Assembly: GCA_902800045.1 (NCBI GenBank) | Contig: CADCCZ010000001.1 | Span: 62,001 to 126,000, forward strand | Source of the DNA: an uncultured Bacteroidia bacterium | Lineage (GTDB): Bacteria; Bacteroidota; Bacteroidia; Bacteroidales; ML635J-15 | Direction of reading: 5' to 3' | DNA: 64,000 nucleotides | Shown here: positions 19,264-28,654 of the stretch, one piece after another | Layout: the number at the start of each line of letters is the position of its first letter | Position numbering within the stretch: position 1 is the stretch's first letter | The notes under the pieces: model-generated | Told to the model about the DNA's origin: nothing | The model's database searches: none | Seen by the model: only the letters and a program-made list of their open reading frames with translations | Made by a program: the position numbers and the translations under genes

Positions 19264-20040
19264 TTACTTCAGTTTAAATTCAACTGTGACGATTCCTGTC
19301 TGGGTACCGCTACCTGGTTTTGCCTCGTATTTCCACTGCTTTACAGCCTTGATTGCGAATGGAACACATTCGCTGCAGGTTGTTCCGCTTGCAGGTTCAG
19401 CAGTTTCTACGATTCCTTTTTCGTTGACAGTTATCTTAAGTTTGACCGTACCAGTCATATTGTCCTTGTTTTCGGGCAAAACCTTGGTAACCTTGCGGTT
19501 TCCGATGCTTCCTCCGATCCCACCTGGGCCAGTTCCGCTACCTCCGCCGGAGCCGCTTCCGCCACCCCATCCAGGGTTGCCGCTACCCGAGCCGCTTCCG
19601 CCATTGCCCGAAGCGTTTCCGCCTGCAAGTCCGCCGAAGTTTACACGACCTTCGGCTTTTGAAGTCGGGGTTGGTTCTACATTTTCTTTTGTTTCACCTT
19701 TACTATCATTACCTGATGGGAGGGGCGCAGCATCCTCGAAGGCCTGAGATTCGACGCTGGGATTTGAGTTTGAGTTTGAATTTGAGTTTTGTGTAGAGGT
19801 ATTTTGATTGCTTGTAGTTGCATTAGCGGTCGATGCTCCTGCGTTGGGATTTCCGCCGCCACCTCTGGTATCAAGTAATGTTGACTCCTCTGTGGGAGTT
19901 GAAAAGTCTAATAGTATGCATTCCTCCACTAAGGGCGGATCTGGCATTTTGAGCCCGCAGAGCAACAAGAATAGAAGTACCGCAGCAATAAATATTGCCG
20001 AACCGATAAAAGCTTCCTTATGTTGCATGAAATAGTTCAT
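19264..20040 (-). CDS. tonB: TonB-family energy transducer with Gly/Ser-rich linker
   Basis: 258 residues: one N-terminal membrane anchor (AFIGSAIFIAAVLLFLLLCGL), a long low-complexity periplasmic linker rich in Asn/Ser then Gly/Ser (instead of the Pro-rich linker of classic TonB), and a C-terminal TonB-like domain (TGTVKLKITVNEKGIVETAEPASG...AIKAVKQWKYEAKPGSG...VTVEFKLK). The start overlaps the exbD stop by 1 nt. Couples inner-membrane proton motive force to outer-membrane receptors with ExbB/ExbD. The linker suggests a span of variable length. Confidence 0.88.
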   Translation of the reverse strand: MNYFMQHKEAFIGSAIFIAAVLLFLLLCGLKMPDPPLVEECILLDFSTPTEESTLLDTRGGGGNPNAGASTANATTSNQNTSTQNSNSNSNSNPSVESQAFEDAAPLPSGNDSKGETKENVEPTPTSKAEGRVNFGGLAGGNASGNGGSGSGSGNPGWGGGSGSGGGSGTGPGGIGGSIGNRKVTKVLPENKDNMTGTVKLKITVNEKGIVETAEPASGTTCSECVPFAIKAVKQWKYEAKPGSGTQTGIVTVEFKLK

Positions 20041-20450
20041 TATTCTCCAGGTTGTGTTGCCAGTATGAGTTTGTATTCGTGTTTCTTTGCGATGTTCATG
20101 ATTTTAACCACTTCTTCCATCGGAACCGACTTGTCGACATGTAGCGAAACGTAAGCTTCGTCGCTCTTTTCTGCCATTTCTTTTACAAGTGCAGTTTCGA
20201 GATTCTCGAAAGGCATTATGGTTGTTCCTACTGCATAGGTGTAAGTGCCGTTCTGGTTATCCTTGATTGAAACCGATGCCAGCGGGCTTGCCTGTGTCTG
20301 GTTGTTGCTCGACGGCAACAGAAGCTTCAGCGCGTTCGGAGCAATCATTGTTGATGTCACCATGAAGAAGATAAGCAAGAGGAATACGATGTCGGTCATT
20401 GACGACATGCTGAATTCCGAACTTATTTTATTTCTCGACCTTAGGCTCAT
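20040..20450 (-). CDS. exbD: Biopolymer transport protein ExbD
   Basis: 136 residues: short cytoplasmic N-terminus, one transmembrane helix with the conserved Asp (MTDIVFLLLIFFMVTS), and a periplasmic domain. Forms the proton channel with ExbB and energises TonB. It lies 12 bp after exbB and overlaps tonB by 1 nt. Confidence 0.95.
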   Translation of the reverse strand: MSLRSRNKISSEFSMSSMTDIVFLLLIFFMVTSTMIAPNALKLLLPSSNNQTQASPLASVSIKDNQNGTYTYAVGTTIMPFENLETALVKEMAEKSDEAYVSLHVDKSVPMEEVVKIMNIAKKHEYKLILATQPGE

Positions 20451-20462
20451 GGTTATTCGGTT

Positions 20463-21161
20463 TTATGCAGGTTCGTTCAATACGTCCATAAATTCTGTTG
20501 TCTTTGCTTCGAGGTCGTTAACAAGGTTGTTGACCTTTGCAACCAAAATGTTGTAAGCGAAGTAGGCAATGATACCAACGAACAGACCACCGACAGTTGT
20601 TACTAGTGCTGTTTCGATACCGCCAGCCAAATCGGTAATTTCAAGTGCATTTCCTGCTGCTGCCATCGAAGAGAACGACTGCACCATACCGGTTACAGTT
20701 CCGAAGAAACCGATCATCGGGGCGCCACCGGCTATTGTTGCGAGAAGAGCAAGACCTTTTTCGAGTTTTGCAATTTCCTGCTTACCTACGTTTTCGATAG
20801 CAGTGTTTACGTCGTTGAGTGGACGACCAATGCGTTGCAGACCCTTTTCAATCATTCTCGAAATAGGGCTGTTGTTGTTGCGGCAACTGTCAATTGCGTT
20901 GTCAATTCTACCTTCCTTGATGTAATTCTTGATGTTCTGCATGAATCCGTCTTGATTCTTGCCAGCCTTCTTTACTGCCAAATACTTGTCAATAAAAATG
21001 TATATGGCAAGTACAGAAAGAACAGCGAGAACTATCATAATCCATCCGCCTTGTACGGCCAAGTCCCAGTACGACTGGCTTGCTGCAGCACCCTTTTCTG
21101 CTACCTTTGCAACAGAATCGCTTACTGCTGGCATATTCATTACTTCATCCAATAACAACAT
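20463..21161 (-). CDS. exbB: MotA/TolQ/ExbB proton channel family protein
   Basis: 232 residues with three membrane segments (WIMIVLAVLSVLAIYIFID; LALLATIAGGAPMIGFFGTVTGMV; TALVTTVGGLFVGIIAYFAYNILV) and the ExbB signature GFFGTVTGM. Inner-membrane partner of ExbD. First gene of exbB-exbD-tonB-lipoprotein; a minus-strand TACTTTTG box lies 32 bp upstream. Confidence 0.95.
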   Translation of the reverse strand: MLLLDEVMNMPAVSDSVAKVAEKGAAASQSYWDLAVQGGWIMIVLAVLSVLAIYIFIDKYLAVKKAGKNQDGFMQNIKNYIKEGRIDNAIDSCRNNNSPISRMIEKGLQRIGRPLNDVNTAIENVGKQEIAKLEKGLALLATIAGGAPMIGFFGTVTGMVQSFSSMAAAGNALEITDLAGGIETALVTTVGGLFVGIIAYFAYNILVAKVNNLVNDLEAKTTEFMDVLNEPA

Positions 21162-21193
21162 ATTCTTTTGACTTTAATTTAAATTATCGAATG

Positions 21194-21201
21194 CAAAAGT
21201 A
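21194..21201 (-). promoter_or_regulatory. -7 promoter element of the exbB operon
   Basis: TACTTTTG on minus, exact TAnnTTTG, 32 bp before exbB. Confidence 0.6.
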
Positions 21202-21396
21202 TTACCTAAAAATTTACAAATCCCTTTGAAAATTGATTTTTATCAACATAAATTTGTTAAATGAACGTTTGCCCGTCTGGTTTTATTGCCTTGAACACTA
21301 ACATTTTAAGTTTTTATTGTTGTGATTCTCTTTTATTTGTTTGATTATTAGTGATATATCTTTGGCTCGGTGTTTGTTTTATTATAAAAAAACAAA

Positions 21397-21404
21397 TAGT
21401 TTTG
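21397..21404 (+). promoter_or_regulatory. -7 promoter element of the sulfatase gene
   Basis: TAGTTTTG ends only 5 bp before the best ATG (21410), so the mRNA may be leaderless or nearly so. Confidence 0.55.
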
Positions 21405-21409
21405 CGACC

Positions 21410-23227
21410 ATGAAAAAGTTCAGACGAGGCATATTATTTATAGTATATCTTCTTTTCTGGATAGTGGCATTCGAGTCGATGCGCATTTTCTTCATGCTGT
21501 TTAATCTCGCAAACGGCTTTTCGTGTTCGGCATCGGAATTCTTCGGAGCTTTATGGCATGGCTTGAGCCTCGATTCGGCAATGATGGCCTACATCGGTAT
21601 TTTTACCATACCCTTTTTCATTGTATTTGCGTTTGTAAAGTCGCAGCGTGCATTCAAGATTTTTATGGATGTGCTTACATTGATATTGCTCGTTGTCGGT
21701 TCGCTGATAGTTGTGGGCGATGCCGAAGTGTATCGTTCGTGGCAGTTTCGAATCGATGCTTCTGTGCTGCAGTATTTTAGTAATCCAGAACTTGTTTTTG
21801 CGTCAACACCGGTATCGAGGATTGTTCTTCTCATTTTTATGGTTGTAGTTGTATCGGTTGCATTGTTCTTCCTATACAAATTATTTACACGTAAACTATT
21901 CGATTCGTTAGAGCAGGAGAAGTTTTATTCGTTGCTTTTCGTTCCGTTGGCGGCTGTCCTTGTGATTCCGGCACGAGGTGGAATTGGCATTGTGCCTATA
22001 AATGCGGGCTCGGCGTATTTTTGCGACAATCTGTTTGCAAACCATTCTGCAATAAATGTCTGCTGGAATTTCGGTAGTTACTTTTTTGCCAATGAATCGG
22101 ATTTCAGTAAGTTCATATATTTTGATGAAGTTGCTGAAATTCCGGTAGATACAACAAGCAATCCTTATTCTGGCAAGAAAATTTTCAAGAAAAATCCCGA
22201 GCATATAGTCTTTGTCCTGCTCGAAAGTTTCACCTGGACAGCAATGTGCTACGACAACCCGTCGGAGAGTGTGACGCCAAGACTTCTGACATGGCGCGAC
22301 AAAGGCATTTTTTTCAGCAACTGCTATGCATCGGGCGATCGTAGCGTGCGAGGACTTGCTTCGGTTTTCAGTGGAGTGCCTTCGTTGCCCGAGTATTCGA
22401 TTGTGAAAACTCCCGAAAAGTCGCAGCAGTTGCCTTCGCTTTTGCGCAAACTTGCCGACAATGGTTATGCCGATGTGACGTTCCATTATGGCGGTGATGC
22501 AAATTTTGCTAACATGAATTCGTATTTGCGCCAGAATGGAGCAGAGGTGCTGTCTCAGAACAATTTGGACCTGGATTGCAGAACTTCGAGGTGGGGCTAC
22601 GACGACGAGTGTATGTTTGATGAGTTCTACAGTCATTTGCAAGACGTTGACAAAGGTTCTGTATCTATTTTATTTACGCTCAACAGCCACGAACCTTACG
22701 ATGTGCCTATCGCTCCATACGGCACCGGCGACGAACTTGCGCTCAGCATGAACGCCTATTATTATACCGATTCGTGCCTCAACAATTTTCTTACACGTAT
22801 GCAAAACTCGTCGCTGTGGGACAAATCTCTGATAATTTTGGTGTCGGACCATGGAAAGTTATTTAAGTCACAGAATTGGCAGAGCCTCAACAAGAGCCAT
22901 ATCGTAATGCAGTGGCTTGGTGGGGTGGTCAACGAATCATTTGTCTGCGATTTGCCTTGCGACCAGGCCGACATTTCGTCGACATTGCTTTCGGCTCTAG
23001 GTGTTAGCCACGACGAATTCAATTTTAGCGAAGATATTTTTGGTAGATGTTGCCCTACGGCTTTTTCGTCGTGCGGTCGAGGCTATTCTTTCGTCGTTGG
23101 TGGCGAGTCGGTTTGGTATGCCGGTGATGTCGATAAATTCTATCCAGATATGGTTTCCGACGATTTCAAGTGGCGAACAAAAGCCTATTGCCAAAAAGTT
23201 GCGGAATATTACAAAGGATTAAAGTAA
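21410..23227 (+). CDS. LtaS-like membrane sulfatase-fold phosphotransferase
   Basis: 605 residues from ATG 21410 (MKKFRRG, positive n-region, then about five transmembrane segments up to ~nt 21980). The C-terminal half is an alkaline-phosphatase/sulfatase domain: metal-binding Glu in VFVLLESFTW, SNCYASGDRSVRGLASVFSG at the nucleophile site, HYGGDANF, LNSHEPYD and LVSDHGK. LtaS-type enzymes transfer glycerol-phosphate or related groups on the outer face of the inner membrane. The usual nucleophile Thr appears to be Ser here (GDRS). Diderms of this phylum lack lipoteichoic acid, so the real donor and acceptor are unknown. It sits upstream of lgt with 59 bp between. Confidence 0.82.
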   Translation: MKKFRRGILFIVYLLFWIVAFESMRIFFMLFNLANGFSCSASEFFGALWHGLSLDSAMMAYIGIFTIPFFIVFAFVKSQRAFKIFMDVLTLILLVVGSLIVVGDAEVYRSWQFRIDASVLQYFSNPELVFASTPVSRIVLLIFMVVVVSVALFFLYKLFTRKLFDSLEQEKFYSLLFVPLAAVLVIPARGGIGIVPINAGSAYFCDNLFANHSAINVCWNFGSYFFANESDFSKFIYFDEVAEIPVDTTSNPYSGKKIFKKNPEHIVFVLLESFTWTAMCYDNPSESVTPRLLTWRDKGIFFSNCYASGDRSVRGLASVFSGVPSLPEYSIVKTPEKSQQLPSLLRKLADNGYADVTFHYGGDANFANMNSYLRQNGAEVLSQNNLDLDCRTSRWGYDDECMFDEFYSHLQDVDKGSVSILFTLNSHEPYDVPIAPYGTGDELALSMNAYYYTDSCLNNFLTRMQNSSLWDKSLIILVSDHGKLFKSQNWQSLNKSHIVMQWLGGVVNESFVCDLPCDQADISSTLLSALGVSHDEFNFSEDIFGRCCPTAFSSCGRGYSFVVGGESVWYAGDVDKFYPDMVSDDFKWRTKAYCQKVAEYYKGLK

Positions 23228-23263
23228 GTTGTTTTTGTGCTTGCTACAACGCAAAAACATGAT

Positions 23264-23271
23264 TACTTTTG
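23264..23271 (+). promoter_or_regulatory. -7 promoter element of lgt
   Basis: TACTTTTG, 15 bp before the lgt ATG at 23287. Confidence 0.55.
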
Positions 23272-23286
23272 TGAAAAAATTCGCGG

Positions 23287-24120
23287 ATGCTCAACTATGT
23301 AACATGGAATGTAAGCCCAGAAATATTCACCATCGGTGGATTTTCGTTGCGTTATTATAGCGCATTCTTTGCTATTGGGTTTATATTGGCATATTTTATA
23401 ATCAAACATTATTATCGCAAAGAAAACATTCCGCAGAAGGAACTTGACCGTTTGACAATTTTTGTAGTGCTAGGCGGAATTATCGGAGCGCGCCTAGGAC
23501 ATTGCATATTTTACGAACCTTCATATTTCCTAACATCTAAGCATTGGATGGAAATGATACTTCCGTTTTCATTCAGCCCGTTCAAATTTACAGGTTTTCA
23601 GGGACTTGCAAGTCATGGCGGAGCAATAGGAGTTCTTGTGGCCGTATTCATATTCAAGTTCAAGTCGAAGCAGGATGGTTTTCTTTCAATAACCGACAAG
23701 TTGGTGATTCCCATAGGTTTTGTCGGTGCACTGATTCGTTTTGGCAACCTTATGAACTCCGAAATCTACGGTTATCCTACCGACTTGCCGTGGGGATTCC
23801 TGTTTGTCCGTAACGGCGATACTCTTCCGTGTCATCCTACACAGATCTACGAGGCATTGTGTTATATTATTGTCTCGGCTGTGCTGATTTTGCTTTATAA
23901 AAGGAAAAATTTTGCCAAAAAGCATGGTCTTATGCTTGGGGCGTTTCTGATTATGGTGTTCACGGCTCGTTTCTTTATCGAATTCTTTAAACAGAATCAA
24001 GAAGCATTCGAGGAAGGAATGTCTTTGAATATGGGACAGATACTGAGCATTCCTGCCATTGTGTGCGGAATAGTGTTGGTGATTTATGCATTTAGAACGA
24101 AAAAAACAGCAAAGCAATGA
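23287..24120 (+). CDS. lgt: Prolipoprotein diacylglyceryl transferase
   Basis: 277 residues, about seven transmembrane helices. Transfers diacylglycerol from phosphatidylglycerol to the lipobox Cys of prelipoproteins. Lgt features: FSLRYYSAFFAIGF, GARLGHCIFYEP, SHGGAIGVL and the signature IRFGNLMNSEIYG. The last bases overlap the next gene (ATGA at 24117-24120). Confidence 0.95.
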   Translation: MLNYVTWNVSPEIFTIGGFSLRYYSAFFAIGFILAYFIIKHYYRKENIPQKELDRLTIFVVLGGIIGARLGHCIFYEPSYFLTSKHWMEMILPFSFSPFKFTGFQGLASHGGAIGVLVAVFIFKFKSKQDGFLSITDKLVIPIGFVGALIRFGNLMNSEIYGYPTDLPWGFLFVRNGDTLPCHPTQIYEALCYIIVSAVLILLYKRKNFAKKHGLMLGAFLIMVFTARFFIEFFKQNQEAFEEGMSLNMGQILSIPAIVCGIVLVIYAFRTKKTAKQ

Positions 24121-25286
24121 AATACAATTTTGACGAAGTTTTCCCTCGAAAGGGAAGTGCAAGTGTGAAACACGATTTGATGAAACCGTTTTTTGGAACC
24201 GACGACTTGTTGCCTATGTGGGTTGCTGACATGGATTTCAAAGCGCCCGAATGTGTGCTCGATGCAATAAGGAAGCGTTGCGACCAAGGTTTTCTTGGCT
24301 ATACTTTTGGCGATGATTCTTATTTTGGCGCTGTAATCGACTGGTTTGACAAACATTATGCAATCAAAGCCGAAAAACGTGAATTGCATTACATTCCGGG
24401 AATTGTAGTTGGAATTGCTTTTTGCATTCAGGCATTTACCAAGCCTGGCGATAAGATTCTTATAAACACACCTGTGTATCCTCCGTTTGTGAACTTGCCA
24501 ATAAATAATGGTCGCGAGTTGGTAACCAACAAGTTGATTCTGAAGAACGGTCGATTCGAAATCGATTTCGACGATTTGGAACGTAAGGCCGCTGGTTGCA
24601 AGATGATGCTTTTGTCGAATCCTCACAATCCAGGCGGAACCGTCTGGTCGAAGGCCGATTTGCAACGTATTGCAGAAATTTGCAAGCGCAATGGTGTACT
24701 TGTCATTTCCGACGAGATACATGCAGACCTTACTTTACCAAAATACAAACATACTTCATTTTCAACAGTTTCCGCCGAGGCCAAGTCTAACTGCATAACT
24801 TTCATTGCACCTAGCAAGACTTTCAACATTGCCGGCTTGTCGAGTTCTGTCGCCTACATTCCCGAAAAAACGATACGCGACACTTATTTCGAATACCTTG
24901 AAGCTTCGGAGTTTGCAAACGGCAATATTTTTGCATATATAGGAGCCGAGGCAGCTTTCCGTGGTGGCGAAGAATGGTTGTCGCAACTAAAGAATTATTT
25001 AGTCGAGAATATAGCTTTTGCTGACGATTATTTTCGACGAAAGTTGCCAGAAGTAAAGGCTGTGCTGCCTGAAGCTTCGTACCTGCTATGGCTCGATTTT
25101 AATGGTTTGGGTTTGTCGCACAACGAATTGCAGGATAGGTTAATAAACAAGGCAAAAGTTGCATTGAACGACGGCCGTACATTTGGCGGTGACGATTATG
25201 CAGGATTCTTCCGCATGAACATCGGTTGCCCAAGGTCGATACTTAATGAGGCTTTGGAAAGGATTGCAAAGGCGTTCAAGGATTAG
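24117..25286 (+). CDS. patB: PatB/MalY-type cystathionine beta-lyase (PLP aminotransferase fold)
   Basis: 389 residues, the normal PatB/MalY length. N-terminal PMWVADMDF is typical of the family; NPHNPGG and the PLP-binding Lys in APSKTFNIAGL are visible. These C-S lyases cleave cystathionine (or cysteine) to homocysteine/H2S, pyruvate and ammonia. Start overlaps the lgt stop (ATGA), so the two are co-translated. The 3' end overlaps the convergent gene by 4 bp. Confidence 0.92.
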   Translation: MKYNFDEVFPRKGSASVKHDLMKPFFGTDDLLPMWVADMDFKAPECVLDAIRKRCDQGFLGYTFGDDSYFGAVIDWFDKHYAIKAEKRELHYIPGIVVGIAFCIQAFTKPGDKILINTPVYPPFVNLPINNGRELVTNKLILKNGRFEIDFDDLERKAAGCKMMLLSNPHNPGGTVWSKADLQRIAEICKRNGVLVISDEIHADLTLPKYKHTSFSTVSAEAKSNCITFIAPSKTFNIAGLSSSVAYIPEKTIRDTYFEYLEASEFANGNIFAYIGAEAAFRGGEEWLSQLKNYLVENIAFADDYFRRKLPEVKAVLPEASYLLWLDFNGLGLSHNELQDRLINKAKVALNDGRTFGGDDYAGFFRMNIGCPRSILNEALERIAKAFKD

Positions 25287-25756
25287 TTTATTTCTCCAGC
25301 TGCTAATTTTTTCAGTTTTACCTTGTCCTCGTTGATGAGACGGGTGAGGATTCCAACTGCTTTTTCGGTGTCGTTGAGGAGATTGCCAACGTATATATTT
25401 GTAATTTCTTCTTTTTCAACGAGATGTTGGTCAGATGTGCCACTTTTTAAAGCAACGCTGCATGTCGGTGTCAATGTGTGAACTATTGATGTGCGCAGTT
25501 GGTAATAGAGGAAACTTTTACGGTTTGCTTTCGAGTATTTTATTGGGAACAGCTTGTAAATGGCTGTGTTGAAGCGGTTTGCCGACTGTTCGCGCGAACG
25601 TACAGGCTTTGCGTCGAAATAACTGCCCATAATTTCAATAAGTTGCGACATTACAAGTGTTGCGACAGCGGTATGTCCTTCTGCGACAAGACTTTTCGCT
25701 TGGTTTAGTATTCCGTTCAGAAAATCAATATGTTCTTCCTTGGTGCTTATCTGCAT
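25283..25756 (-). CDS. Small helical protein, HEPN-like candidate
   Basis: 157 residues, not confidently recognised. Mostly alpha-helical. The segment YYQLRTSIVHTLTP (residues ~87-100) contains R-x4-H (RTSIVH), placed like the HEPN RNase/nucleotidyl-binding motif in a C-terminal helix after a long helical region. HEPN proteins are often toxins or stress RNases; no partner nucleotidyltransferase is beside it. It is 2 bp after the HHH protein gene and is the last gene of a purE-led operon. The assignment rests on one motif. Confidence 0.5.
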   Translation of the reverse strand: MQISTKEEHIDFLNGILNQAKSLVAEGHTAVATLVMSQLIEIMGSYFDAKPVRSREQSANRFNTAIYKLFPIKYSKANRKSFLYYQLRTSIVHTLTPTCSVALKSGTSDQHLVEKEEITNIYVGNLLNDTEKAVGILTRLINEDKVKLKKLAAGEIN

Positions 25757-25758
25757 GG

Positions 25759-27840
25759 TTAGAATTTCAGTCTGAATTGCAGTTTTACTTCGGTTCTGTT
25801 TGGCCCTTGGATTTCATCTAGTCCTGAGCCAAGTACGGTCTTGTCGGCATAATATGAGTTGGCAATTCTGAACCACAGGTCGATGTTGTCGGTGACGTCG
25901 TATTTTACGACAAGTGCCAAGCGTGTGCCGCGACCGTAGAACATTGGAACTGTAAATGCGTAAAGCACATCCTGCTCGTATGCGTAAATGCGTGAATTAT
26001 AGTCTTGTGTGTCGAATAATGCGATTCGTGCTGTGAATGTGAGCGGAAGTTTTGCCGGCTTGTATTGGATGTCTTCGCAGACGAGAAAGCCCCAGCTTGT
26101 GCTGTCGGGACGATGGTAGCGAGAAACTTCTATGCGGCTTTTCAGTTTCCATTCGTCATTGGGCGTAATGTTGAGCTGATACCTGTATTTAGATGTGTTA
26201 TAGTCGATTAGCTCCTTAATATTGGTGTCGTCGGTGGAATTTTTCTGCTTGGTTTCGTATTTTGCACGAAGTATCATTTCGATGTTGCGCTTTGGTGTAT
26301 AGGTGGCTTCGGCAGTCCATTCGTGTCCTGTCGATGGGGCGTTTACTCCGTATTTCAACCACGGGAATTTCCAACTGTCAAAGTAGATGTTAAGACGCAG
26401 ATGCTTTACGGGAAGTATTTCGGCTCCAATGTACAAGCCCGATTCGTTGTAGGTCTTGTTGCCTTCCGAGAAGCCTTGTGCATACATGTTCTGGTATTTG
26501 GGGCTGTAGTAGCGGTATAGTGCCGACATCTTGAATTCGGGGACAAAGTCTATAGTTGCGCCGTCAACCGTAGCGATGCCACCGTTTGGACTCATTGATG
26601 TTTCTCCAAAGATGTTGATTTTGTGTAAGTTGAGCAGGTAGTCAACTCCAAGGTTGAAATTAGATTTGCCGTTGAAGTTGAAATATTCGTAGGCTCTGTC
26701 GTTGGTGTTCAATGGGTTGGAGTAGGAGTAATAAACGCCAGTGGCACCGATTTTCAGTTTGTTGCCTTGCCAGGTTACATTTCCGCCTGTTACAAATTCC
26801 TTGATGGTGTGTCGCTTGGCAACTTCGTTTGGAGTGCGATGGTAGCCTGTTTCGAGGAAACTTGTAACAAGGTCCTCTTCCTCGGTAAGCGTGTCGGCTT
26901 CGGCGATTCCTGCATCAAGCGACTTGTACGACACGAATTCGGTGATTGTGAAGTCCTTGAGTTTTATTGTTGCAGCCTCTCCGCGCATAAATGCCGACTC
27001 GTTTGCCGACGAGTACTTGTCAACCAGACGAGGCTTCTTTATTACGCCTTCAACGCCAGAGCCTTTGCCGAAACTCATGCCAGTCCACATTGTAAGTCCC
27101 TGACCGAACTGTGCAACATAGTCGCCGACGATAACTTTTTTCAAGATGCCGATGTCGCCAAGCATAAAATGCGCCGAATAAAAGTCGAAGCCGTATTTTT
27201 GTGCGCCACGGAAGAATTGTTCGCCTTCATCCTTTTCGGCGGTAAAACCGTAGGAAATATTTTTCTTGTACGAATAGTTGTATTTTAGGTAATACTTGTC
27301 TGGCGAACCCAAATATCTTGATTTATCGGGTTTTATTGCAAGAATGCTGTCGGATATGTTGTAGCCGGCCTTTTTTTGCAATGTTCGCTGGTAACGACCA
27401 AGAACCGTGTGGTGTCCGTAGGTAAATATTTTTTTCCAATTGGTTTTCGCCTTTGGCTTTTCTGTGCCAATTGTGACGAAAGGGTAGAGGTACTTCATTG
27501 TAAGTTCGTCGAGACCTTCGACGAATGCCAATTCGTATATTGTCTTGAATCCGTTGTATTTTGTTCTGTATCTGATTATTGAATAGATTTGATATTCGTT
27601 TAGGAACAAAATTTCGCGAAATTCTTCAGCAGTGGCAGTGTTAAGGTCGAGAGGATTTTCGGCAAGGATTTCAAGGTTGTTGAAAAGCGTAGTGTAGTCG
27701 AGTTCGTCATCGGTATTTTCGGCGATTTCTTCAACTATGTCCTGTAATGCGATGGAGTTTTCGACCTGAGCCGACAAGTTTGCCGTGCAGAAAATGAATG
27801 CAATGGCTGCGAAATATTTCAGCAGTGACTTAGAATTCAT
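25759..27840 (-). CDS. Helix-hairpin-helix outer-membrane beta-barrel protein
   Basis: 693 residues. Signal peptide MNSKSLLKYFAAIAFIFCTANLSAQ. Residues ~40-120 carry two ComEA-like helix-hairpin-helix motifs (LDLNTATAEEFREILFLNEYQIYSIIRYR and FKTIYELAFVEGL). The remainder is rich in alternating beta-strands and ends with a barrel-like VKLQFRLKF. This layout is a known but uncharacterised Bacteroidota family. It overlaps the upstream PorQ-like gene by 11 bp. Could act in DNA uptake or envelope traffic; neither is shown. Confidence 0.78.
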   Translation of the reverse strand: MNSKSLLKYFAAIAFIFCTANLSAQVENSIALQDIVEEIAENTDDELDYTTLFNNLEILAENPLDLNTATAEEFREILFLNEYQIYSIIRYRTKYNGFKTIYELAFVEGLDELTMKYLYPFVTIGTEKPKAKTNWKKIFTYGHHTVLGRYQRTLQKKAGYNISDSILAIKPDKSRYLGSPDKYYLKYNYSYKKNISYGFTAEKDEGEQFFRGAQKYGFDFYSAHFMLGDIGILKKVIVGDYVAQFGQGLTMWTGMSFGKGSGVEGVIKKPRLVDKYSSANESAFMRGEAATIKLKDFTITEFVSYKSLDAGIAEADTLTEEEDLVTSFLETGYHRTPNEVAKRHTIKEFVTGGNVTWQGNKLKIGATGVYYSYSNPLNTNDRAYEYFNFNGKSNFNLGVDYLLNLHKINIFGETSMSPNGGIATVDGATIDFVPEFKMSALYRYYSPKYQNMYAQGFSEGNKTYNESGLYIGAEILPVKHLRLNIYFDSWKFPWLKYGVNAPSTGHEWTAEATYTPKRNIEMILRAKYETKQKNSTDDTNIKELIDYNTSKYRYQLNITPNDEWKLKSRIEVSRYHRPDSTSWGFLVCEDIQYKPAKLPLTFTARIALFDTQDYNSRIYAYEQDVLYAFTVPMFYGRGTRLALVVKYDVTDNIDLWFRIANSYYADKTVLGSGLDEIQGPNRTEVKLQFRLKF

Positions 27841-28654
27841 ATTGCACCGATATTTTTGGACTTAGCCCAAGTATCTGATGGTATGCGAATGCGAGGTCGA
27901 TTGTGGCGCCTGCAATTTTGTAGCCAAGACCGAATGAATATTCAATCGGTAGCATCGAAATGCCGGCGCGGAACGAGAAATGCTTGCGGAGTGTGTATTC
28001 GATTCCGCCCTTGAAAATCGGGGTGTAGCCGTTTATCGACTTTCCTGTTTCAACGGCAAGAAGCAATGCGTCGCTGAAGAGGTATGAGAGACCTAACTTC
28101 ATGGTTACTGGCATTTTCAGGTCTCTGTTTTCGAAGAACGAAACATTTACAGGGTTGAAAACATATACGCCGATTGCGAAGTTTTTCACTGGCTGTGAAT
28201 AAAGTCCAAGTTCGAAGGTCATACCGTTTGCATTGCCGTAGTATTCGGCTTGCGATAGATGCAGGTAGTTGATGTTCAAACCCATATACAGGTTAGTGAA
28301 CAATTGCTGCGAATATCCGATGGTGGCGCGGCTGTATTGGTAGTATTTGTAGCCGTAGTGGCATACGCCTAGCGAAATGTTTCCCGATTTGTGTACTGGC
28401 ATCTGGAATGCAAGTGCGCCGTAGCCGGTTTGTTTCAGCAGGAAGCGGTTTTCGTAGTATAAGCCAGCACTGATTTTGTTCAGTCGGCAGGTTGCTGCAG
28501 GGTTATTGAAGACAGCCCAAGTGTCGCGTATTGTTGTAGATGTGTTGCCTATGCCGGCACTGCGAGCGCCTGCGTTGTTGGTCTCGATTTGCGCCGAGGC
28601 GAAAACTGAGATAGCTATAGCAAGCAATGTCAATATGGCAACCTTGAATTTCAT
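27830..28654 (-). CDS. PorV/PorQ-like outer-membrane beta-barrel protein
   Basis: 274 residues with a Sec signal (MKFKVAILTLLAIAISVFASAQ). The N-terminus ARSAGIGNTSTTIRDTWAVFNNPA is typical of PorV/PorQ/UPF0164-type small barrels linked to type IX secretion; the rest is alternating beta-strands. It starts 1 nt inside the purE stop and overlaps the HHH gene. PorQ rather than PorV is suggested by size; exact identity is uncertain. Confidence 0.75.
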   Translation of the reverse strand: MKFKVAILTLLAIAISVFASAQIETNNAGARSAGIGNTSTTIRDTWAVFNNPAATCRLNKISAGLYYENRFLLKQTGYGALAFQMPVHKSGNISLGVCHYGYKYYQYSRATIGYSQQLFTNLYMGLNINYLHLSQAEYYGNANGMTFELGLYSQPVKNFAIGVYVFNPVNVSFFENRDLKMPVTMKLGLSYLFSDALLLAVETGKSINGYTPIFKGGIEYTLRKHFSFRAGISMLPIEYSFGLGYKIAGATIDLAFAYHQILGLSPKISVQYEF

